Shown here piece after piece: positions 1-11,610 of a stretch of 64,000 bases of DNA. The notes under the pieces were generated by a model, which searched no databases, was not told the origin of the DNA, and saw only the letters and a list, made by a program, of their open reading frames with translations. The stretch is from Dolomedes plantarius (Eukaryota > Arthropoda > Arachnida > Araneae > Dolomedidae), in contig OU015498.1 in assembly GCA_907164885.2 (NCBI GenBank), forward strand, positions 131,375,651 to 131,439,650. Reading direction: 5' to 3'. Both the position numbers and the translations under genes were made by a program. How positions within the stretch are numbered: the first letter of the stretch is position 1; every line of letters starts with the position of its first letter.

Positions 1-2339
1 AGCTCAGTTCTGCATCAGTCATGCCCAACCATTTGCGTATCCCAGTGCCGTTCGTTTGGGCGAGTGAAAGAGAGAAGATATTGGGAGTAAATTATATGCA
101 TGAGTGATCCGTTGCTAGAAATTATGTCTCTGACCATGGAAGATCCTCCATTTCTTTTCTTCCGTTGTTTGGGAGACAGCGTTTGGGACAGTGAAGGGAA
201 TTTATACACGGTATGAATGTGTTGACTTCGTCGAAAGAGTGCGGGGGGATTTAAAGCCTTTATGTTGCAACAAATTAAAATATCAATGATATCCATAATA
301 TTAATACATTTGAAAAAGGAATACCCATGTAATATGAAACATTGGGCAACAGGCTGTGATAACCCTGCTGATTTTTAACGCTTTTAACCAACTATTCGAA
401 TGAACATATAAAATGTTACAGTCAGCATCGGTTCCGATAGACTTAAAAAAAAATAGGATTCCCTGTTTTGAAGAATCAAATATTTTAGATGTATAAACTT
501 TATAGAATACCTCTAATTTATTATTATTTTAAATTTGTCCTACGAATTAACATTTTTATATATCTTCCCTTTCGTTACAAGAACATATACCATAAAAATA
601 TAAAAAATTGATAGAAGATTAAATATACAGAGAAACTAATCTACAAAGAGACTAAATCTTACCCTTTATATATGCAGAAAAGTACTATATAGAGACTCTA
701 TGTATAAACACTATAATGAGAGAGACTAAATACTAAATCTCAGATTATGTGTTAGAGTATAAGTAAAGCTATAAAAACAGGGAGAAAAACACACATTACT
801 TCCAAAATCATAAATAAAATCAATAAAATATATTTTCTGGTCACACTTGAAGAAACTGTATTTACTCAAAAAGCGCACTATGTGACGCTCTCCTATCACT
901 AGCTTCACTGTTTTTGACATCACATTTTGCATTCACTAACAAACGCAACATAACTTGAAACCCGTTAAGTGATGAGATTTTTGGATCAAACTCATATCAC
1001 TGCGAGCTCTGAAACCTGTTTCAGGGAGTGTTTTAAACTGGACTTTGTGCCGCCTTTTCTTCGAGATACTAAGCTAACTTATGGAACTGCAACCGAACAT
1101 TTTTTTCATATAAATATAAATTTAGGTTTTACTGTTTCTTCAGAGTCTTAGAATTGTAGGTGTTTTAAACAGATCTCAGATGGTGAAAGTTATGACATGT
1201 TAATTGAAAACCTTAATTTTGGTTCAATGTTAAAAAAAGTTTTCCCTCTCAACTTCTTATTTAATTAGTCTTATGGTCAATGTAGGAAAGACGAAATGCT
1301 ATTTGGGGGGTAGGACCACATAAGTTTTTATTCCTTTCTCCTGATGGTGTAGTACGGTCATGCATTTCCCCCCCCTATCATACATATTGTTTATTATTCA
1401 ATTAAACAGTCAAAAATATTTTTGCTGAGACAATTATTTATTTTTACAACATTTTTGGAGGACAATAGGACATTTAACACTTGAGGCCAGTACTTTCTTA
1501 ATATTTATTCCTTTGCATGACTTTGTCTCTGGGTCCCATGAAGTTAGAAACTCAAATGTGTGGCCTTATCCAGTCAGGAAGAACATAAGAAGCGCTGATG
1601 GTTCCTGTTTTATGATCACTTCACTACGTAAGGGATCCTGCCGTATCATTTGAGGTTACTTATATCTTAGAAGTATCCCCGTTAGAATTTCTGTATCATA
1701 AATAAATGCTCAAGTGACAATCATCTATGCCAGTTGGCATTAATTTATCTATCCCATGTACATAGAGGGATAAATTATTAACTTTTTTAACAATCCTTTG
1801 TAGTACCACAATGCAAAAGAGGCGGGTATATCTCAATGCTTATATGTAGTCCTAACCATTTTAATCATTACTTTAAGAAATAAATCTAATGGCGGTTCTT
1901 CTCTACCAAAATTTTCAATTCCAGGTGCGTTACCTAATTAAGCATGTGATATCACTCTCTGAGTTGTTAATAATACGGAAAATGATAAAATAATCATACA
2001 ATGCCTGAAAACAGTCTATTGTTCCTTCTTTAGTACCGCGAAGTCTCCTCCCATGGAAAAAAAAAAAAAAAATCCTTATCTCGACTCCTTTGAAATGCGT
2101 TTCTGTTCAAGTGTATGCTAATCAAGAGTATCTAAAAATTCCCCTCGAAATTCATGAAAGTCCCTCGCACCAACAAGAATACTAAGTGAAACGAAAGCAC
2201 GCGATGCTTGCATGCATTTTCCCCCGTGAATGAAATATTAGCCATATAACACACAGATATCATCCTTAAAATATATTCTTTCGCCACTGCCCTAGTATAT
2301 CCTCTTATGGAAACAAAAAACTGAATGAAACTATCCACC
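1..2339. other. AT-rich intergenic or intronic DNA, no gene seen
   Basis: I see no gene, RNA or recognisable mobile element here. The DNA is AT-rich with homopolymer runs, including a 17-A run near 2057-2073. A small imperfect hairpin lies around 1740-1790. The short ORFs have no protein-like composition and are not flanked by convincing splice signals. Confidence 0.6.
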
Positions 2340-2640
2340 GGAAATGGTCCTCGTCGCCAACCACGAGTTGTACGTCCGTGAGAATGGGCAACCCCTTGTT
2401 CGTGAATGGGCGACATCGCGTGAGTGTGGAGGAAGAGGAGGGAGGGGGAGGGAGGATTAGCAGCAAGCAACAGGTGGATTGCGTGACCGGCAACAACAGG
2501 TGCCAGAGGTCTTCAAGACACACGGGAGCGATATGGGCCGGAGAGGGTGGAGGGGCCAGTCTTAATTGGGTGGGGTGGGTGGATGGAAGTGAGTGGAATA
2601 ATTCACCCTCAGAACTGCTTCTTCCGACAATTCGCCTCAA
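2340..2640. other. GC/GA-rich island, possible regulatory DNA
   Basis: This patch is clearly richer in G and C than its surroundings. It contains GAGGAGGGAGGG-type purine runs near 2430-2455 and CAGGTG E-box cores near 2470 and 2498. ORFs cross it on both strands in several frames, which is expected from fewer stop codons at higher GC. I see no splice sites or protein family. It could be an enhancer, a promoter or a chance compositional fluctuation. Confidence 0.25.
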
Positions 2641-4859
2641 ATTCATCCATTGGATTAGTTTTTATTTTATAGCTACAAATTATTCTGAAACCGTAAAATC
2701 AGCGCGGCAACGGTGTTGTTACAAATTAAAAATCAAAATCGCAAATCATCCTAAATATCCATAAATTAAGCCCAACGGCTGTTTCAGCGGATCGAGAACA
2801 TAATTTATCCGACTAAAAATGTGCATTATTAAGCTCTGAGAAGGGACTGGTTTTTTTTTTCTTTCTTTCGCTTTCGGAACTGCCGTTGAGATGAATTTAT
2901 TTATCTTTGGGGTGTTTTTAGAAAGGGATATCTCGCGTCCCTTTTCATCTAAACGTGTCAGCTAGTTAATATCGAATCTTCCATCTGGGAAGAACATTTT
3001 CAATTATTTTCATTCTCAATATTTAGACTTAAAAAGAAAAAAAAAATTGTATTTTTTATAAAGCGATGTTCTAAGAAAATAAATCAGATTTGTAGAGGAA
3101 ACTGTTGAAAATACTTTTGTCACAAAAGAGGAAAGACAAAGGGTACTGTCTAGGCTGGGCTGTCAATAATTTTTCTGTGTTTCAAAAGGAAGTTTTTGAT
3201 TATTGTAATTCCGGGCAACTCTCGACGCATTGTTTTGCAGCTAATTTTAGACCAGAAAATACTCGTAACTTTTTAATAAACAGATAAGATAAAAGCTGAC
3301 GTAACTACAAGCGTAATATAGCTCCGAAAGTTGCTGACGCTACTTTCCATAGAAAATATAAGATGTATTGTACGTGAAAATTTACAGCTGGACGAGGAAA
3401 AACTATTCAACCTATTATTTCAAATTGTGGTCCCTACTTGATACTTTTTCCTTGATATCATGAAATTCACATTATTTCGATGAACTAATTCATTTAGTTT
3501 AAAGAACAAATGTTATGAAAAATTTTATAAATCTGTGATTCATTCGATTTCAACCTGACCTTTTCATACTCTTATCGTTTCTCATAATATTTTTGTACTG
3601 CATAGTATAAGTACAACATTTTCAATTCACGTTTGAAGAAATAGTTGCTGCAATTGATTGATAGACAATAATTGATGATAGACATGAAGATGTGAAGAAT
3701 GAAGAACATACTATATCGATAGATTAAACAAGAGTATCCCCAAATAGTTAAATTATAATTAATAAAATTATCTATTTATTTTGAGGAAAAGAAGGTAAAA
3801 TTTATAAAATTTTCATATTAAGTGTTTTCAAATGTCAGATTAATCTTGAATGTTTCATTTTTTTTTTTTTTTTAAATCTTACACTCACATTTTGTCTTTT
3901 CTAGTTTTTTGAAATAACTGAATAAGTGGATTTCATAAGACATTATTGCATATTTTCATTATCTAATAAGAAATTTTTCGAAAACGAATGAAAGAGCTGT
4001 AAATCAAAGGGAATAAAAGCAAGGTAGTCCTGGAAATATTTTGCAATAGAGTGAGTCATAACGGTGCTGCATTTCGTGAGGTAAAATTCCCCGAAAAAAC
4101 GGTTTTTTTTTTCTTTCTTTTTTTTTTACAACGAAACTCGAATTGCTTTCACTTTCTGGTAATTTTGCCAAGGAGGTTTTATCTTGGTTTTCGTTAAAAG
4201 AGCTGTAAATATACACGTTCCCTTTGCTTGACGTGAAAATTTTGTATGCACCAGTATTTTCAAAAGATCTGAATTTTTAATTAAGTAATATTTATAAACT
4301 ATTTAATATTAATTATTATTCATAATTTAGCTAGAAATTATAACACAATTACAACGAGTAAAATGATACATATATCAATAGACCTTACAATAAAATTTTA
4401 TATTGAGGTAAAGAGCTCATTGTTTCCCGAAAAAAATATTATAAAGGTATTAGATAGCTACGTTATTGTGTAAGCAGATGTGTTCTTTTTTTTTTATTAC
4501 TACTGTCCTTTCAACTCCACTTTTCTAGTTTCCATTTTCTATGTAGGCATAAACCATGATGTAAGATACAATATATGTATTACCGTTGATCATTAAAAAA
4601 TCCTACACATCCTGTGAACATCTATTTCTTCTGTTTATGAGAGACTGAGTTGATTGTTTTAGACTGAGTAATACAAGTAAAAAGAGATATTTATGTTTCA
4701 GAAGTGAGTTCTCTGGTAAATCCATCAGCTGAGAGCTGAAGACCGTCAGATTTCCAACAAGAATACAATTAGAGACTCGAGACCTATTAAGATATTACAT
4801 CGAGCCTATATTTATCCAATGCGCCTCTTTTGTGATTCCTCTGCTGAACACTCTTTTCG
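2641..4859. other. AT-rich non-coding DNA
   Basis: Nothing recognisable apart from poly-T and poly-A tracts, for example the T run near 3858-3874. The ORF at 4004-4216 on the minus strand is mostly a translated homopolymer stretch and is not supported as a gene. Confidence 0.6.
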
Positions 4860-5074
4860 TCTCTAATCCCGCGGTCCACCCCTGACCATTCGCTTGACCC
4901 GCCGGCCGGCGTGTCGGCAAACAATGCACAATAGCAGAGCGAGGGGGGGGGGAAGCATCCGGTGTTCTCGGGACGATCGGCCGATAGGACACTGGCACCG
5001 GCGGACAACACCTCTACCACGATGGGAATGCGCACAGAATGGGATTGTCGGTGGAGGATCGACGCTGTCGCACA

Positions 5075-5105
<31 letters not shown>

Positions 5106-5240
5106 GCTGGAAATGTATCGGCATGCAAATGTACTTGCTGCCTTGTTTGACGTGCCAACGAACACGGCACCAGTTCTGCAGTCCGATCTCATTCTGGGTA
5201 TGAAGAGGAAATGTGATCACATCCAAAGTGATGTTGCAGA
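4860..5240. other. GC-rich island containing a CA microsatellite
   Basis: A second island of raised GC with CpG dinucleotides, for example CCGCCGGCCGGCGTG near 4901. It spans the CA repeat. Many overlapping ORFs on both strands are compositional. Such an island inside an AT-rich desert may be a regulatory element or a promoter, but no core promoter motif or splice donor is convincing. Confidence 0.25.
5071..5105. repeat. (CA)n microsatellite
   Basis: A CA dinucleotide run with one interruption (CATA). It is read by several chance ORFs as Thr-His or Val-Cys repeats. Confidence 0.95.
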
Positions 5241-8132
5241 ATCGATGATGGGTTATGCAACCTAACCATATTTTGCTTCCAAAAAGCAGCGAGTCGGATT
5301 AAGGCGGAAATAAAGCCTTTGACTAGCATTTAGGGAACTTTTCCTGCTATCCTAAACAGCACAGAAAGTGAGGCAGAAAAGAGTCATTTAGTATATATAA
5401 AGGCGTGGAGAATTTGGCGAATGGATTGTTAAGCTTAAAGAGGAGGGTTCAAAGTTTGATGGCCCTTTCATGTTTCAAGGCCAAAATCAAATATGACTGA
5501 AATAAACTAATCTAAAGTGTCAATAGGCAATTATTTGCTGAAGATATGTATAACCATGGGAAAAAGAAAATTTAACCAAAATGACTTCCTAAATAATCAG
5601 TGTTCTTTTAATAATATATAACTTTTTTTGTCCTAAATCCTAGCAACACGTTCATTTTAGAAATACGTTTCGATATTTTGTGTCACTCGTATCAGTAAAA
5701 TCATTCATCATGAGAGAAGTGTTGATGTTTTAAGGTCTATGTAAAATGGAAAAAAAAAAAAAAAAAAACGTTAAATAGGCTTCTGGATACAACAAAACCC
5801 AATGAACTCAGTTGTGGGATTGAATACCATCCACTTTCTAGCAACAGAGTGGAAGAGCTAGATTTTCCTATAGAGAAAGTCAAGAGGAGATAACAGGTTT
5901 TTTTTTTTAATGATAATAATATAGGGCTCTTTAAAATCTATATACTCTAATACGAATAATAAAATTACAAAATATCTGCCGAAAATACGATGGTGATTAT
6001 GATGGGATTCAACAGCTACTATTAATGGAAACCTTTTCCTGGTGTGCCTTGCCTCTCCTTTCGTAAACGCATTACTTTTGTTACTGAAAACCTGATAACG
6101 GGAGAATAATGTGAAATGTGAATGCGATGTGGATTCTCTCGAAATTAAAGTCTAATGCACCTAAGTATTTTCTTGTGTGCCATCAAACAAATGGAGGACA
6201 AAAAATTCTGATTATTACTTGAAGTAATGGAATTGAAGGCTGAGGAAAGGTAACGCAAGACGGTCACAAGCCTCTTCTGTAATTAGAGCGTTTGCTCTTA
6301 AGAGAGGAATAATGATCTAGCTCTTAAAAGGAGATATTTAAGACTATATTTTGGTTAAAATCCAACCCTGTTTTTGGAGTATGATTAAACTGTATACATT
6401 TTTAAAATGACTGGCACTATAATCAGAAAATGCATTTTCTTTTTCTCTAAGTATGTATAATCAAAATTTTGCTTTCAAGAAAATTTATGTTAATACTGTC
6501 GTTTTTATCTTTTTTTTCTGTTCTCCCAAAATTCAATATATTTATATATTATATATATTTTATGGAGATGACTATAAGTCACCTTCAATATGATACACAC
6601 TATTTGCTGATATTTAAGTTCCATATTCTGTTTAACGTACAATCTATTATTTTTCTCTATGAATGGAGGGTAAAAATTTTAAAAAATACTTTCACCTTCT
6701 TCAGGCAATCTTTTATGCGTATTGTAGATAGAACCCATTGTCTAGCTGATTGTTGCTAATATTTCAATCAATTAATTTTAATTTACTGTTTTATATTTAC
6801 TCTGAATTGAAACCAAATCAAAAAAATCTGCTAGTATTATGCTATACAAACATTTTCCTTTATTAATATAAATGTTTTTATTTCGAATAGCTGTGATACA
6901 AAAAGACAGAAAAACCTAAAAGAATGAAATTCAGAGGCATAAATAAAAGATGGGTTTGTTCATTACAGATGACCAAGGTCATGCCTAGGAAAAAATGCTA
7001 AACAAAGCAACGGGAAAAAAAGTGAGTGTTTGATGAAAGGAAAAGAGAAAGTGCTAATCATACTTAACACAATCTCATTTTTTTTCATTCATCGCCCACT
7101 TTTATTCTTAACAACTACTTGAAGGAACTCATGAAATGTCATCATTAGAGGAAACTATCATTTAAAAACAACAACAAAAAACCCTTTCCTCTTAAATCTT
7201 TCTGTCATCCAACATATTCACCCTATTCCCTTTTTTCTGTGAATAAAGCAGTATGAATATTACATTTTTAAAAAAAATATTATGACGTCGGTTTAACATT
7301 CTCATCCAATCTTACATTTTCAAACACCCATTCCCTACTACATAAGAAATTAAATAAATTCAGTTATTAAATTTAAATAGTTGTATTTAAAGCGCATTTT
7401 ATGAATGTGAAGTGATAAAATTCGCTATTATTGTTTGCTGGACTTCTTCCTGGACATTTATAATTTAAGTTGAAAACACTAATTGATGTCTGCATCCTTT
7501 TTGTATTGTTATTCGTGTCCACGTTTATGTGCCACTCACTTACCATTATGTGAGCCTTGTGTGATACATTGTTGTAAAAAGCGAAGTACAATCAGAAGAA
7601 AGGAGAGATAGTTTTCAGGTGAAAATTAATATAACATGCGGAAGGTCCGTTTTTTAGTCTTACGTAACACACAAAAGCACTATTTTTGTACTCATGTTCT
7701 GTACTCATTTCTGTACTCACATATACTGACGGCCTAGGTGTAATTAAGCTCTGTTTTGAATGCTTTTAAACCTTTCAATTTAAAGATGTGAAATTTGGAG
7801 AGGCGAAGTCGAGAGCAAAGTTATTTTTTGCACCACCTCCTTCCAAAATAAAGCTGAGTCACAGTCCAATAACAGTACTAATATCATTCGAGGAATTCAG
7901 CGAAATTAATCGAAGAATGTCAGATGAAATAAAATTTTTTATTTTAAAAAAAATATTTTCCTAAGTTTTTGTAAGAATTTGGCAGATAAATCCCATATTT
8001 GTGGGCCCTCATATTTGTAAAAGTATTAGATTAATTTTATAAGTGAAAACTTTCAAACGTATAAGGCGCGAATACGTTTATACTCCTATTCAATCTAAGA
8101 AATTGAACGTATTTAATGGACGAGTCCTTTAC

Positions 8133-8136
<4 letters not shown>
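5241..8136. other. AT-rich non-coding DNA
   Basis: No gene or element recognised. It contains an 18-A run near 5751-5768 and other simple tracts. The ORF at 6469-6759 is AT-driven, with Ile, Phe, Leu and Tyr residues, and has no supporting features. Confidence 0.6.

Positions 8137-8196
<60 letters not shown>
8137..8196. repeat. (TA)n(CA)n compound microsatellite
   Basis: About 24 TA units pass directly into six CA units. Confidence 0.95.
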
Positions 8197-8199
<3 letters not shown>

Positions 8200-8927
8200 A
8201 GAATTTTTATTTAATTAGCCCAAAAATTTGCCCTAACTTTTTATAATTATCTATAACTAAAATTTTTCTTTCGCCATGATCATTGCAGTAAGCTGTAGAT
8301 TTCCGATCTGCTGTAATATCAACATCTTTAATAGTAGCTATAACAAATATCCTGATCCGCAAAATCCTGATACACAACTTCCCTGATCCGCAGGAGGAAT
8401 AAATGCTGGTGTCATCTGCTTAATTTCCCTAAGTAAAGGGATTGGATTTATCGCGTGCTTTTATTAAATGGTAACGAAATGGTAACGAAACTCCATGCGC
8501 ATCCGAAAGTTGTATGCGAACCGTGACCGGCGCAACGTCATCCAAGCTGTTGGTATCGGTTAATGAGCATGAACGGACTATCGCCTCTTTGCAATACTTC
8601 TTTCGGCCTGCCCGCAGAGAGGGATTATCATTCGAATCGAAAGCCGCGGAGTAATCCGCTCCTTTTTTACACCGTCATATCAGCATGAGATAGATATTAA
8701 TTAATCATTAAATACGGTAAGTCTTTTAAAACTCGCGATCTCTTCAAAAATATTTTCTCTAACTAGTCGAGTGAAATTTTAGGTTATAGGTAAAGATTAG
8801 ATTAAACCTGTTCATACGGTTAACGTTCAGTTCTAACACCTCTGTAAGTAGCTGACACCTCTATAAATACACCCATGTAATGGGTTTATAGGCAATATAC
8901 TTGCATATATATATCTACATGTTTATA
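8197..8927. other. Non-coding DNA with a moderately GC-rich core
   Basis: The stretch 8440-8680 is richer in GC than its flanks and has no ORF or repeat structure beyond a short duplicated GGTAACGAAA near 8470. It is a candidate conserved non-coding element only because of its composition. Nothing else is seen. Confidence 0.3.

Positions 8928-8991
<64 letters not shown>
8928..8991. repeat. (TA)n microsatellite
   Basis: An uninterrupted TA dinucleotide run of about 32 units. Confidence 0.95.
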
Positions 8992-8993
<2 letters not shown>

Positions 8994-10685
8994 TGTATTG
9001 AATGAGGACAGATGATATTCACTATTGCCTAACAGCGCATAAGCATTTGATAAGAACAGGGAAGATAGGAAAGGAAGTGATCATCTGCAACTTTCCTCTA
9101 AATTTAACTCGGAGTGTATAATATTCCATTGCAATTCCTATTTTACACACTTACGCACATGCATATTTATATATATAATAAAAATCAGAGAAAAAGAGTT
9201 GGTAGAGAGAAATAAGGAAAAAAAACACTAATGTGGTCACAGTGTTGGACCTGATGCATACAAACGTACTAATATAGTACATGAGAATTTATATAATGCT
9301 AAAACTCTGAGTTTATTTGTCAGCAACAGCCCATCACTCTATCTGGAACAATATGGGGCCCATAGAATGAGTTAAATAAGTTTTAAAAAAAATCGCCAAA
9401 AATCAGGGCAAGGTTCCAGGGCAAGGAGATATAAGAAATTTTATATAGGCCAGTTGATGCAGAAGGCCGCTTTCAGCTTTAAAGTTGTTTAAATTTTAAA
9501 AATGAGAACTCAGAATTTTTTCCCCCGTCTAATCACAGATAAAGACATTCTTGGTAAATGAAACTACAAAATGAGGCTGTGGTGTATGACTCATGAATGA
9601 TTCTTTAATTATTTGTAAGCTCTATACAGTCAGGAAATCCTGCCCGATCCGAAGCTTTAAATCATAAATGAAAAAAAAAAGATATGTTTGAAGTTTGTTA
9701 AAAAACAAAAAACAAAATGTTTTCAGGTGTCAGGTATAGAATACTTTATAAATAGAAAACGCCATCAGTACAGAAAAAAATAGTATTGAGTCTTTAAAGG
9801 AAGATAATATAAATCAAACAGAAATGTTTATAGACGTCCAGATGTAAGTACTTTTCTGATTTTTATTGTTTTATATATCTATCGCTTCGAAATGGTATTT
9901 TAAATCTCGAAGGCTCCTTCATTTGAAAATGCAGCGAGAAGAAAAAAAATTTCTTTCCCGGAAATTACCAGTAGATACGAGGAAGTAAAATACCATGCTA
10001 AATGCTTTGAACTGGCAGAAGAAGAAGGAAAGAAAGCCTCATTGTATTTATTCGTCTTAGTACAAGGCGGGAACAGATACAAACGTGGTTTATTGAAAAT
10101 ACGCTTGGCGAAGAATTAATTTAAAGCAGCGTTGTTTAATTTTCTAATCTTGAGTTGTTTTCCGGAGCCGTTCCTCACAGCGGGGAAAATAAATAAATAA
10201 TTTAAAAAAAAACCTTAAAAATTTTTTCCCAAAGTGAAGTGTTCTTGAACTTCGAATATAAGTCAAATTATTGCTCAGTTTTATGAACAGTTATTTTAAA
10301 TATAAATTTACGTAACATTAACGAGCCAAAAATGATAAAGAATACAATAATATATAATTAAATTTCGATGTAAAAAAAAAATACGAAGGCAGCATATTTT
10401 TTTTACATCGAACTATAACAAATATTTTATTTTTTTGTTTTTCGTTAACTTATGCGAGATCAGAGAGATGCGAAAATTTGAGAAAATATCTTGTACTTTA
10501 CTAGGTATAATGCTCTAACATACCGCAATGGTTTTTTAAATTGCTGATCGAATTAAACGATGGAGTATAAACATTGCAACGTAATTGCAAATATTTGTCC
10601 CTTTCGAAAACAAGAAAAATAATTTTTTGGAAGTGTATTATATACCTTTAAATTTGTTAAAATAGCTTAAATTTTGATAGAACCT
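8992..10685. other. AT-rich non-coding DNA
   Basis: No gene or known element seen. The ORF 9900-10082 on the minus strand is short and has no family resemblance. Confidence 0.6.
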
Positions 10686-10754
10686 TTCCATAATTACAAA
10701 TAGAAAATTAAAATTAATATGACATTGCATAGTAAAAATGTTAAATTTTTTTTT

Positions 10755-10993
10755 TCACAGGTGTTCGATATGATTTTCTTTAGTCACCCGTATAATATTA
10801 TTGCGATATGCCATTTCTAACCAAACACGTTGTAATGTTTCACTATTTACTGTTTGTAAAGCATCACAAATGCGTTGTTTGAGTTCGGGCGCACTTGTAA
10901 GCAAAGGTGGTACGAACACAAGATCTTTGACATATCCCCAAAGGAAGAAGTCGCATGGGGTTAAGTCCAGTGACCTAGGAGGGTAGCTGTGTA
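10755..10993 (-). pseudogene. Mariner-superfamily transposase, C-terminal fragment (left arm)
   Basis: Read on the minus strand, this arm encodes the last part of a DDE transposase of the Tc1/mariner superfamily. It runs from a PPR-x-LDLTP-type motif through DFFLWGYVKD and ends in RVTKENHIEHL and a TGA. PDL-x-P followed by DFFLW is the usual context of the last catalytic Asp in mariner-like enzymes. The frame is open across the fragment, about 79 codons, but everything upstream of the motif, including the DNA-binding domain and the first two catalytic residues, is absent. It is a dead fragment. The assignment to mariner rather than a neighbouring Tc1/mariner clade rests on motif recognition. 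Confidence 0.8.
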
Positions 10994-11028
10994 GCCGATT
11001 GGTCGCAGTGCAGCAGATGATTTGGTCC

Positions 11029-11256
11029 TACACAGCTACCCTCCTAGACCACCAGACTTAACCCCATGGACTTCTTCCTTTGGGGATATGTCAAAGATCT
11101 TGTGTTCGTACCACCTTTGCCAACAAGTGCGCCCGAACTTAAACAACGCATTTGTGATGCTTTACAAACAGTTAATAGTGAAACATTACAACGTGTTTTG
11201 CAAGAAATGGCATATCGCAATAATATTACACGGCTGACTAAAGTCATATCGAACAC
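11029..11256 (+). pseudogene. Mariner-superfamily transposase, C-terminal fragment (right arm)
   Basis: This is the inverted partner of the left-arm fragment, read on the plus strand. It has PPRPPDLTP and then DFFLWGYVKD, but relative to the left arm one base is missing between these motifs near 11065, so they lie in different frames. A second small deletion of about 5 bp near 11240 removes the normal C-terminus. It is therefore a twice-broken copy. The two arms share the LVFVPP and SAPELKQRICDALQTVN segments almost exactly, which shows they derive from one element. Confidence 0.8.
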
Positions 11257-11415
11257 CTGTGAAATTTTTCTTTTTTTTATATTTCCTTTGCAATGACATA
11301 TTAATTATAATTTTATATTTGTAATTATGGAATTTATTGAATTTTGTAATCGGATGATTCTTCCTTGATAACCCCGTATTTCTTATCGAATATTTTTAAC
11401 ACTTAAACTTAAAAA

Positions 11416-11610
11416 CTCACGGCGCAATAGTCCGAAGTGGACCAGGGCCGGCGGTACCCATCTCCGCTTTCGTAACCGTGGGCTTGGGGTGCCATACGGC
11501 ATGCATATGTCTCAGTCAGGTGGTCAACCTGACGTGCGACCCCCAGAGTTTAGTTCCCAAGCATGTTTGGTCCTCATTTTATCGACCCACTGAAGGGATG
11601 AAAGGCTGAG
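11416..11610. repeat. GC-richer interspersed repeat candidate
   Basis: A sharply bounded block of balanced base composition in AT-rich DNA. It starts near CTCACGGCGCAATAG and ends near GAAGGGATGAAAGGCTGAG. It has no ORF, terminal repeats or target duplication that I can see. The compact, GC-balanced character and sharp edges resemble an old SINE or a LINE fragment. I have the impression of having seen related sequence in arthropod repeats but cannot verify it. Confidence 0.4.

Larger units (their letters stand above)
10686..11332. mobile_element. Palindromic (head-to-head) mariner-type element
   Basis: Two arms of about 305 bp are inverted repeats of each other around a 35-bp spacer (10994-11028). 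Both arms contain the C-terminal coding end of the same transposase gene plus about 70 bp of downstream sequence. The outer limits are TTCCATAATTAC at 10686 and its complement ending at 11332. The arms differ by substitutions and small indels, so the duplication is not very recent. A transcript across it would fold into a long hairpin. No target-site duplication is clear. It could be an aberrant inverted transposition product that then behaved like a MITE. Confidence 0.8.

Noticed and set aside
2132..2764. Three overlapping ORFs of 112-128 codons
   Set aside because: Low-complexity Gly, Ser and Pro peptides from a purine-rich patch, open on both strands, with no family resemblance.
4787..5265. 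Cluster of six overlapping ORFs on both strands
   Set aside because: They are overlapping frames of a GC-rich patch and a CA repeat. None has a conserved motif.
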